From positions 1 through 17,520 of the forward strand of contig JAOAGX010000011.1 in NCBI GenBank assembly GCA_026415535.1: a stretch of 17,520 nt of DNA. The letters are read 5' to 3'. The position numbers and the translations under genes were made by a program. Below, one piece after another: positions 7,461 to 13,731 of the stretch (its first letter is position 1; every line of letters starts with the position of its first letter). Source of the DNA: Armatimonadota bacterium. GTDB taxonomy: Bacteria; Armatimonadota; UBA5829. The notes beneath the pieces were generated by a model. That model was not told the origin of the DNA. It searched no databases and worked only from the letters and a program-made list of their open reading frames with translations.

Positions 7461-7793
7461 GGCGTGAGACGACTTCAAGAAAGATTGATCTCAGTAGATT
7501 TAAGGCAAATTCTCCAGAGAAACCGGTTTTGGTTAGGCTTCTTCGCAGTTGCCTTTGTCTGCTCAATCTTGATTGTTTTGGTTGGGCTAGCCACCAGTCC
7601 TGCTAAAAAGATCGACGCAAATAACGTCATAAGCCCGTGGGACTGGTCGGCGGCCCCGCCTCCGATCTTGAGTCCTAATGAGGTTAAGGTGATCGGCAAG
7701 CCGCTGTATAAAGCTCATGATCGTCTAGCCTCGCGCGACAGGTCGGGAACCAACGATATCGACGGAGTCAGACGAACAAAGAATGGGGGCTAA
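7458..7793 (+). CDS. Single-pass membrane protein, unknown function
   Basis: ATG 7458 gives 111 residues (GTG 7449 would add three). A basic, helical cytoplasmic N-terminus (MGVRRLQERLISVDLRQILQ) precedes one strong membrane segment at about residues 26-46 (FWLGFFAVAFVCSILIVLVG). A polar, Pro-rich tail of about 65 residues is then predicted outside the membrane, containing SPWDWSAAPPPILSPNE and ending in basic residues. No catalytic motif or recognised domain. The preceding TATAGT suggests a leaderless message. The gene converges with the TPR gene; the 59 bp between them holds a short TGCTGCAGCA palindrome but no clear terminator. Confidence 0.6.
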   Translation: MGVRRLQERLISVDLRQILQRNRFWLGFFAVAFVCSILIVLVGLATSPAKKIDANNVISPWDWSAAPPPILSPNEVKVIGKPLYKAHDRLASRDRSGTNDIDGVRRTKNGG

Positions 7794-7852
7794 GTCCTAT
7801 ACAAAGCACTTGCCCCACATATCTTTCTGCTGCAGCAATGCAAACCAGCCAG

Positions 7853-8713
7853 CTATTCAGGTATTTCTAGCACGGCGCTCTGAAAAACGTCCTTGTTAAC
7901 CTTAACTTTTCGCTTACCTTCTGTTGCGTAGTCCTTGGCTGCAGCTATGTTGTCTCTTTGAAGGTTGATTCGGATGAGGCTTGCCCAAAACTTACCATCA
8001 GTGGGATCGTATTTAACAGCCGCGTTGCAAGCGTCCTCCGCCTCTTGCAGTTTACCCTGTTCGAAGTAGCTTTTAGCGAGTCTATATTGCTCCTGAGCCA
8101 AAGCCTGTCTGCTTGTGGAAGAGCTAGAAGCCGGTGTTTGGGGCGCAGATTGCGAGGACCTAGCCGCGCCGGATGGATTTTCGGCTTTGACAGCTACAGG
8201 AACCGTTACGATCTTGGTTGTCGGTACAGTACTGGGTTGCGGAGCATCGGTTTGGGCTTCAGCCTCAGTCCTCTGCTTTATAGCGAGGCGTACCACACGT
8301 CGTTTGTCTTCCAGGACACTTACCGACTTCGCCGCTGGCTTGTAGCCGTCACACACGGCCTTGACTGTATATGCTCCTGGTTTGACTGTTTCCGTAAAGT
8401 TGCCGTTTGCGTCCGGTATGCTTTCACAGACCATCATACGGCTAGCGTTGTCTATGATCTGGACTGTGGATTCCGGCACCGGCTTGCCAGTCGCGAAATC
8501 CGTCACTGTACCCGATATAGTACCACTAGCAACCCGCACAAACGGGTTCGGCACTACGTTTAGGCCCACAAGAATTGCTGCAATAGTCAATACCGCGGCT
8601 ATCAGTTCGGCCACGGATACCCAAGGTCCCACATCCGGTATGCCTTTGAATATGCGCCTTAGAAACAACTCTATAACCTCACACCCTGCGGCCGATACAT
8701 AACACCAACGCAC
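7853..8713 (-). CDS. Membrane-anchored CarboxypepD_reg-like / TPR protein
   Basis: A 286-residue protein. One membrane segment lies at about residues 32-54 (VSVAELIAAVLTIAAILVGL). It is followed by a beta-sandwich of the carboxypeptidase-regulatory type at about 64-145 (GTISGTVTDFATGKPVPEST, then GAYTVKAVCDGY). Next comes a Ser/Thr/Pro/Ala-rich linker of about 55 residues, and then one or two tetratricopeptide units (AQEQYRLAKSYFEQGKLQEA, with the A-x-x-x-P pattern at AAVKYDPTDG). This architecture suggests a protein-interaction scaffold on the outer face of the membrane. The start is uncertain: GTG 8713 has no ribosome site, whereas an in-frame TTG at 8668 follows GTGAGGT and keeps the membrane segment. 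It lies 36 bp after the LPP20-like gene, so co-transcription is likely. Confidence 0.75.
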   Translation of the reverse strand: MRWCYVSAAGCEVIELFLRRIFKGIPDVGPWVSVAELIAAVLTIAAILVGLNVVPNPFVRVASGTISGTVTDFATGKPVPESTVQIIDNASRMMVCESIPDANGNFTETVKPGAYTVKAVCDGYKPAAKSVSVLEDKRRVVRLAIKQRTEAEAQTDAPQPSTVPTTKIVTVPVAVKAENPSGAARSSQSAPQTPASSSSTSRQALAQEQYRLAKSYFEQGKLQEAEDACNAAVKYDPTDGKFWASLIRINLQRDNIAAAKDYATEGKRKVKVNKDVFQSAVLEIPE

Positions 8714-8749
8714 CGATAACTTGCGAAGCTGCGCTCAGACGATCGACCA

Positions 8750-9880
8750 CTAGAACGCCTTCGTTGGATCTACTACGAATATAACCTTCTTTGTGGCAAG
8801 GAATGATGGCTTCGATACTTGATCACACTCCTTTAGTTTTGCGACGTCCTCGTCCGAGAGCACCACATCGCACATCCGACTTCCACCTGCACGACCGATA
8901 GCCTTCAGTATCAGAGGATTCGATCCGGCTCGCGGAGATTTCTTAGCATCAGCCAAGCTGCGTGCATAGGCAACGGTACCGTGATCTTGAATCTCGTCAG
9001 GATCCATCTTGAATGTGCCCCACACTTCGTCACCGTTCTTCGCGCGAATCTTGGGAGCCATAGCACGCATCACGTTGTATCCGAGAGTGTCTATGATCAC
9101 CGAAGTATGAGGTTCCGCCTTCACTGACGGCTGAGAAACAGCAGCGTAGGTGATTGGTGTTTCTTTAACAGGCTCCGACTCTTTCGACGGCTCAGGTTCT
9201 TTGGACTCCTCAACTGATGACGGCTCAGGTTCGGTCGCTTCAGACGGTTCGGTTGAAGTCGAATCCGATTCTTCGACTTCAGTCGGCATCGACATTCTCT
9301 GAGGCTCGACAACCTTCGGCGCCTGCCCTTTTATTTCGAGTTTCACCGGATCCGGTTCGGGATCAGTCAATTCAATTTCGGAGAGCTTGGCCAACAGCGC
9401 CTGCCCGGGGGTATCCTTGCCGTAGATACGAGTGCCTACAGTTACCTTGACTATAGTTTCGCCTTCTTCCTTGCGCTGGACGGTACGGACCACGTTCACA
9501 TTCTTCACGTAGCCCTCGATCGTCTGTCTTAGGGAAACGTCCTGGGCCATAAAATCCTTTCCGGTAGCGCTGTAGGAAATCGACGTGCCCTCGATGAGCA
9601 TAAGCAAGTTTGCAATGGCGGCCATCTTTGCATATTCCTTGGCCTTCAGAAAAGCGCGAGCTCTATTCGGCTCCTGACTTGCTGGCGGCATCGCACCTTC
9701 GCCGGAGGCATACATCATTTCTGCGCCCCAGTCGATCTGTCCGCCCTTGACGTTTTCCACTAGCGGGGAAAAATTGATAGGCGCGCTACTCTTTGACTTC
9801 TGCGCAACGCAAGGCACGGCAACCGCGACAAGGACAACCACAACACCCACAGCCAAAATCAACCTTATGGCGTACCTCAT
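8750..9880 (-). CDS. Secreted LPP20-like protein with acidic linker
   Basis: A 376-residue exported protein. ATG 9880 is preceded by GAGAGGA at a good distance. A signal peptide at about residues 1-26 (hydrophobic VGVVVVLVAVAVPCVAQ) may be cleaved after VAQ; a Cys lies at position 24, but no classical lipobox is obvious. Residues about 47-155 resemble the LPP20 fold: ARAFLKAKEYAKMAAIANLL, then IEGYVKNVNVVRT, then GETIVKVTVGTRIYG. A Glu/Ser/Pro-rich low-complexity linker spans about 171-243, and an uncharacterised C-terminal domain spans about 250-376. LPP20-like proteins are envelope proteins of mostly unknown role. It is transcribed from its own strong promoter and followed 36 bp later by the TPR protein. 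Confidence 0.72.
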   Translation of the reverse strand: MRYAIRLILAVGVVVVLVAVAVPCVAQKSKSSAPINFSPLVENVKGGQIDWGAEMMYASGEGAMPPASQEPNRARAFLKAKEYAKMAAIANLLMLIEGTSISYSATGKDFMAQDVSLRQTIEGYVKNVNVVRTVQRKEEGETIVKVTVGTRIYGKDTPGQALLAKLSEIELTDPEPDPVKLEIKGQAPKVVEPQRMSMPTEVEESDSTSTEPSEATEPEPSSVEESKEPEPSKESEPVKETPITYAAVSQPSVKAEPHTSVIIDTLGYNVMRAMAPKIRAKNGDEVWGTFKMDPDEIQDHGTVAYARSLADAKKSPRAGSNPLILKAIGRAGGSRMCDVVLSDEDVAKLKECDQVSKPSFLATKKVIFVVDPTKAF

Positions 9881-9921
9881 TTAAAACCATCCTCTCTTTC
9901 AGAGATAATTGTGGCAAATCC

Positions 9922-9957
9922 GGGTGCTAACATGAGTAGAACGACTAAACCGCACCC
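9922..9957 (-). promoter_or_regulatory. 5'-leader stem-loop upstream of the LPP20-like gene
   Basis: GGGTGC (9922-9927) pairs with GCACCC (9952-9957) across a 24-base loop, with partial flanking G-C pairing. It lies inside the predicted leader of roughly 85 bases between the promoter and ATG 9880. Six pairs across a long loop is modest evidence for a functional structure. Confidence 0.35.
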
Positions 9958-9972
9958 AGGCCGGTCACAGGC

Positions 9973-10001
9973 ATTATAGCTTGGCTGACTGCCAAGGTCA
10001 A
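9973..10001 (-). promoter_or_regulatory. Near-consensus sigma70 promoter with internal inverted repeat
   Basis: On the - strand, TTGACC (9996-10001) is followed by a 17-base spacer and TATAAT (9973-9978): five of six and six of six matches at ideal spacing. The -35 box contains the TGA stop of the upstream GH116 gene. The spacer includes TTGGC-N5-GCCAA (9981-9995), a perfect interrupted palindrome placed where a repressor would block RNA polymerase. It is expected to drive the LPP20-like and TPR genes. Confidence 0.78.
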
Positions 10002-12583
10002 CTTTGCGCCACAATTTCTAGCGCCTCCCCCACGCTAATCTTTGCCGAATCGCCTAGCGTAACGACCAACCTATCCCCATTCTTCTCGAACAAAGGGGCC
10101 AAATCTTTTGCGCCTATGCTGGCGCGCACGGACCTGCAAACGTAGTCCGACGGCACGTCGAGCTCTATCTTTTGAAGTTCAACCTCGCCCCAGGAGACGC
10201 TTATCTTGGCGGAAAAACAGCCCTCGACAAGGCGCTGACTGTAGATACCCCAACACGAACCGGTTGAGTAAAATGATCGGAAGTCGGCGGCGTTGACTTT
10301 GGGCCCGAACGCAATTAGCCTATCTGGTGCGCTGTAATGGAAGCCGGTGAGAGCCAGAATCACCGACCAGCTCGCCATGGCACGTGCGTAGTGATGCCCG
10401 CACTCGAACTCGTTCCAAGGGTTGCGGGAGACACCATCGTGGCGATCTCGGATGCCTTTGACAATCGCTAGCCCCTCGTCTAGGAATCCTTCATAAATCA
10501 GGTGAGCTGCCACCTGATACTCGATTCCGGTCCACACCTCGTCAGCGTAACTAAACGGAAACCTTGGCCGGCCACCGTTAGGCCAGGTGCATAGCAGTAG
10601 GCCCGCCTCGTTGTTCAGTGCGTATGTTCTCTGCACGCTCTCGTGCGTGGAGAGGTCAGGGCGCCAGTTGTACCTGAAGATTGCCTCCAACGCCGAGCGG
10701 ACCTCATTCGGCGGCAGTACGTGTCCTAGCCGAACAACTTCGCAGAACCACTGACCTAAAAGCTGATCCGACAGGCAACCCTGACCGTACTGATGCCTGG
10801 GTGCCGTTTCCACATCGCAATCCTGCACGAAAAACTCACCGTTGAAAAGCTTTTCCGAATGTTTCTGGAACCCGCTCTGGAAAAGCTCGGCGCAGTACGC
10901 GGAGAACTCCTGATCGTCAAGAATCGCTGCTATTTTCTCCATCGCCTTGAGCGCGCCCAGATAAAGCGTGCCCATCATAGTGTTCGCTCCGACGAACTCG
11001 ATGTCATAGGTGTTGTGTTGGACACCTTCCATAACGCCATCTCGATCCTTGTCCCACTCCGTCCAGACATATTCCATCGACCGTTTTGCGCCCGGGTAAA
11101 GATTCCTGAGGAAGTCCAGATCCCCAGACATCAGATATTCCCTATACAGCTTAAGGATGCAGCCCATCTGTCCATCGGCGGCGGCGTGGAATTTATGAAG
11201 CGTCCTGCCCAGCGGCACGTGGGGACGGAAGGCCATCTTGCCGCTTGGTTCGACATTCGTCGTGAAGTCAGTAAGCCGCATCGTGCGCTCGAGGGGGGGG
11301 AACAAGAATGCAACCGCCTGCTCGTAGTTCCAAACGTGAGTGCAATTCATCGGACAGCACCCTGCGACGTCGTTGCAGCCTTCGAACCCGTAGAACCGGT
11401 CATCATCCAACCACACGCACGTGGTCGTGCGCATAATCGACATATTCGCACCGGCAGCATCGAGAGCGACCGCCGGCAGTGTGCTTTTGTACAAGGCATC
11501 ACGGAACTCGGAGGTTTCTTTTTCCAATCTACCGAGGTTTGCAACTACATACGAAGCCACATCCCAAGCGTCGTTCCACAAATCGGCATAACGGTTCCTA
11601 AGTCTAGCACCTCTTACTTCCTCCTCCCTATTCCAGTAGTTTTCTCGGTTCGGGAAGTACCAGGTAAATATGAACGGCAGCTCCACCGTCTCTCCAGGCG
11701 CAAGCGAAACCTTCAACCCAAGACTGGCCACATCTGCCGTGTTGTCGGGACTCGGATCGTGAACACCGTTGTCAGTAAGATCACCATCTGCCCGGAAGTC
11801 ATCCCAGAACGCCTGAGCGTCATCCCACCACCCGCTCCGCGTCCAAGCTTCGAGGTAGGTTACGTTCTTGTGGGTTGTGACAAGAGCACACGAGCCGAAC
11901 TTCACATCCTCCACAGGGTGTTTCGACTGGGTCATCCTGATGCCGCGAAACGCTCCTTCATCAACAAAGTCGTTTTTCTGTCCTCCAAACGCGTCGCCCC
12001 TGCGGCCAGGGGTGTAGGTTCCATCAAAGCCACACGGGTTCATCATAGACCAGCAAACCGTCGCATCCACGCGTTCTGAAACAATATTGGTGAGTCTGTA
12101 TTTGAGGATAGCGACGGGGATTGCTGAGTCTTTCTCGTTGAGCGGGACAAAAGGGTTGAAAGCCTCCAACTCAATTCGCACCGGCAGACTCGAATCTTTG
12201 AATATGATCCACGCGAACGGATACTCTCCTTTGAACGTGGCCTTTTCGAGTCTTGGCAGTCCGCACACCTGATCAGGCGGCATCCCAGACCCAACAGCGA
12301 AAGGTGGAAGTAGTTTCGATTCGAGAACCCGGGCTAGGGTATTACCCGAAGCAGTCCTGGTGAATATCGCCGGAAATGTGTATGGCAGCACGCGTCCTTT
12401 TCCGGGGCGATTGAATATCTCCCAGTCCCGCAAGTTGCCTCGTCCACCAAGAGACACGTTTCCGGTTCCAATCCCACCTAATGGAAAAGCTATCTCCTTG
12501 AGCGAATCGCCAGTGAAACTTCTTTGTTCTCGATGGGCAAACAGGTCTTCGTCGGTGTACGGTGTCTGATTGGTCTCGGCCAT
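9998..12583 (-). CDS. GH116-family beta-glycosidase (GBA2-like)
   Basis: A glycoside hydrolase of family GH116, relatives of human glucosylceramidase GBA2 and bacterial beta-glucosidases/xylosidases. ATG 12583 is set by GGAGGAG just upstream and gives 861 residues; an upstream in-frame start at 12625 is less likely. The N-terminal beta domain begins FPLGGIGTGNVSLGGRGNLR and DWEIFNRPGKG. The catalytic (alpha/alpha)6 barrel contains FYGFEGCND, NCTHVWNYEQAVAFLFPPLE, QHNTYDIEF and GCLSDQLLGQWF. By comparison from memory with GBA2 Glu527/Asp677, Glu401 in GFEG is the likely nucleophile and Asp527 in NTYD the likely acid/base. The spacing is about 25 residues shorter than in GBA2. There is no signal peptide, so it should act on imported or intracellular glycosides. 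An eight-cytosine run near 11292-11300 encodes FPPL. Confidence 0.93.
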   Translation of the reverse strand: MAETNQTPYTDEDLFAHREQRSFTGDSLKEIAFPLGGIGTGNVSLGGRGNLRDWEIFNRPGKGRVLPYTFPAIFTRTASGNTLARVLESKLLPPFAVGSGMPPDQVCGLPRLEKATFKGEYPFAWIIFKDSSLPVRIELEAFNPFVPLNEKDSAIPVAILKYRLTNIVSERVDATVCWSMMNPCGFDGTYTPGRRGDAFGGQKNDFVDEGAFRGIRMTQSKHPVEDVKFGSCALVTTHKNVTYLEAWTRSGWWDDAQAFWDDFRADGDLTDNGVHDPSPDNTADVASLGLKVSLAPGETVELPFIFTWYFPNRENYWNREEEVRGARLRNRYADLWNDAWDVASYVVANLGRLEKETSEFRDALYKSTLPAVALDAAGANMSIMRTTTCVWLDDDRFYGFEGCNDVAGCCPMNCTHVWNYEQAVAFLFPPLERTMRLTDFTTNVEPSGKMAFRPHVPLGRTLHKFHAAADGQMGCILKLYREYLMSGDLDFLRNLYPGAKRSMEYVWTEWDKDRDGVMEGVQHNTYDIEFVGANTMMGTLYLGALKAMEKIAAILDDQEFSAYCAELFQSGFQKHSEKLFNGEFFVQDCDVETAPRHQYGQGCLSDQLLGQWFCEVVRLGHVLPPNEVRSALEAIFRYNWRPDLSTHESVQRTYALNNEAGLLLCTWPNGGRPRFPFSYADEVWTGIEYQVAAHLIYEGFLDEGLAIVKGIRDRHDGVSRNPWNEFECGHHYARAMASWSVILALTGFHYSAPDRLIAFGPKVNAADFRSFYSTGSCWGIYSQRLVEGCFSAKISVSWGEVELQKIELDVPSDYVCRSVRASIGAKDLAPLFEKNGDRLVVTLGDSAKISVGEALEIVAQS

Positions 12584-12954
12584 TTTCTCCTCCGGATAGG
12601 GGGTTATTGATTGAAACAGGCGCAAACCGTGAGTCTACAGAGATTAGGCAGTCTTCAACGAGGCTGTTTTCCTGCAAACTGGATGACGCCATCGTCTTTT
12701 TTCGGGTGACACCTTCTTCTATGACGCCTCTCACCGTAAATTCGGCTAATCTTGGTCATTCTGAGAAACAAATTGTATCTCACCCCGATATCGGGATCCT
12801 TCTTTCGTTCATAAAGTAACGACGCTCAAAGGCTTTACTCGCTCGTTTAGTCATGCTGGTTAAACCTGTGCCGGTTTGAATCCTGCCGATGGAGCGGCGC
12901 GTGGCGCGACAATATTTCGCGGGGGATCGGTGTGCAATGCAGCGTAAAACCGTT
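12584..12954. other. Intergenic region upstream of the GH116 gene
   Basis: About 370 bases without a supportable gene. It holds the GH116 ribosome site GGAGGAG (12587-12593, - strand), a degenerate dispersed repeat at about 12754-12804, and, at its far edge, GTAAAAC-C-GTTTTAC (12944-12958) overlapping the stop codon of the BON gene. I could not find a promoter with good spacing for GH116. Open frames here are short and look non-coding. Confidence 0.6.
12754..12804. repeat. Degenerate copy of a dispersed intergenic repeat
   Basis: The sequence reads GTCATTCTGAG, then a degenerate middle, ATCTCACC, the perfect palindrome CCCGATATCGGG (12784-12795) and GATCCTTC. This order matches a repeat I know from many bacterial intergenic regions (GTCATTCTGAGCG, then GAAGAATCTC, then CCGATATCGGGATCCTTCG). 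The GCGAAGCGAAG part is eroded here. It lies outside genes and encodes nothing. Confidence 0.6.
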
Positions 12955-12958
12955 TTAC
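12944..12958. repeat. Palindrome at the 3' end of the BON gene
   Basis: GTAAAAC (12944-12950), a single C, then GTTTTAC (12952-12958): seven-base perfect arms across the BON stop codon. The loop is too tight and no T-run follows, so calling it a terminator would be weak. Confidence 0.35.
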
Positions 12959-13569
12959 ATCGGATTGGTTGGCGTACCTATCTCATCTTCTTGTACGGCC
13001 ACTTCGCTGATAACACCAATCACGCCACTGAGGTTGAGAACCATATTTTGAAGTCGGGTGAGGTCATTATAGGTGCGCACGGAGCCTTTCAGTAGCACGA
13101 TTTGGTTCGTAGACTCGATCTCAAGGTCGTCGACTTCGACCTCTCGCTGATTGGCAAGCCTGTCGTAAACCTCTTCCTCAATCTCCTCGTCCGTGAACTC
13201 ACCGGGGAACTGGTCTGTAGTTGGGATGCCTGGCCCGGGCATCTCGTAGCCTCCGCCAAGTGAGTACTTAGTATCACCCATGCTAACTTCAATCAACCCG
13301 TAGCCTAGATGGGTATCCACTCCTTCGCAGTTGGCTGCTCTTTCGGGCGAAGGCGGCACGACTTCGATTTCGTTTCGTACCTCGATGATTCCGTCAACCG
13401 CACGCGCCAAATTTTCGGCAACGCGCTTCTGCTCCTCGCTCTCAACCTCGCCCCTGAGTATTGCAACGCCGTCCTGGACCTCGGTTTCGACCTCCATTAG
13501 GCCCACCGTGCGATCGGCTATGATGTTGGCTTTTATCTGAAGGGCTTTAAGCTTGTCGATGACTGCCAT
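12955..13569 (-). CDS. Double BON-domain protein
   Basis: A 204-residue protein with two BON (bacterial OsmY and nodulation) domains at about residues 8-72 and 130-195. Each shows the alternating pattern of this fold: VQDGVAILRGEVESEEQKRV and IVLLKGSVRTYNDLTRLQNM, each followed by a V-x-x-V-x-N/S-x-hxV strand. Between them is a Gly/Pro-rich segment (YSLGGGYEMPGPGIPTTDQF) and an acidic helix. BON domains are thought to bind phospholipid or membrane surfaces, and OsmY-like forms are secreted, but this one has no signal peptide and is predicted cytoplasmic. ATG 13569 lacks a strong ribosome site. It lies 162 bp downstream of the large secreted gene and 371 bp upstream of GH116, so it may have its own promoter. 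Confidence 0.85.
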   Translation of the reverse strand: MAVIDKLKALQIKANIIADRTVGLMEVETEVQDGVAILRGEVESEEQKRVAENLARAVDGIIEVRNEIEVVPPSPERAANCEGVDTHLGYGLIEVSMGDTKYSLGGGYEMPGPGIPTTDQFPGEFTDEEIEEEVYDRLANQREVEVDDLEIESTNQIVLLKGSVRTYNDLTRLQNMVLNLSGVIGVISEVAVQEDEIGTPTNPM

Positions 13570-13653
13570 AACTTATCAACGTAACCGCAATAATCGGTAT
13601 TTTTCTCTTTGTATACCCGGCAGTCAACATTATGCAAACGAGGCTCAGAAAAG

Positions 13654-13667
13654 TTGCCTTAAGGCAA
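13654..13667. repeat. 14-base perfect palindrome upstream of the BON gene
   Basis: TTGCCTTAAGGCAA is a perfect 14-base palindrome, overlapping ATTGCAAT, a second eight-base palindrome at 13667-13674. It lies about 85 bases upstream of the BON start codon and between two same-strand genes. It could be an operator. A weak promoter candidate (TTGACT, 17 bases, AAAAAT; - strand 13599-13627) lies between it and the gene. Confidence 0.45.
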
Positions 13668-13731
13668 TTGCAATTCAACCAAGTGGGTCGTACAAGCCTC
13701 CTAGAATAACCGAAGCCTAAGTCTTCTTTGT

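Noticed and set aside
10793..12079. 428-codon + strand open frame
   Set aside because: It lies antisense to the GH116 gene, which has clear family motifs throughout; the frame has no recognisable domain and is best explained as a shadow.
12841..12900. tRNA-like GGTTTGAATCC resembling a T-arm
   Set aside because: No matching acceptor stem, D-arm or seven-base anticodon loop could be placed at the right distances, and the T-stem has a mismatch.
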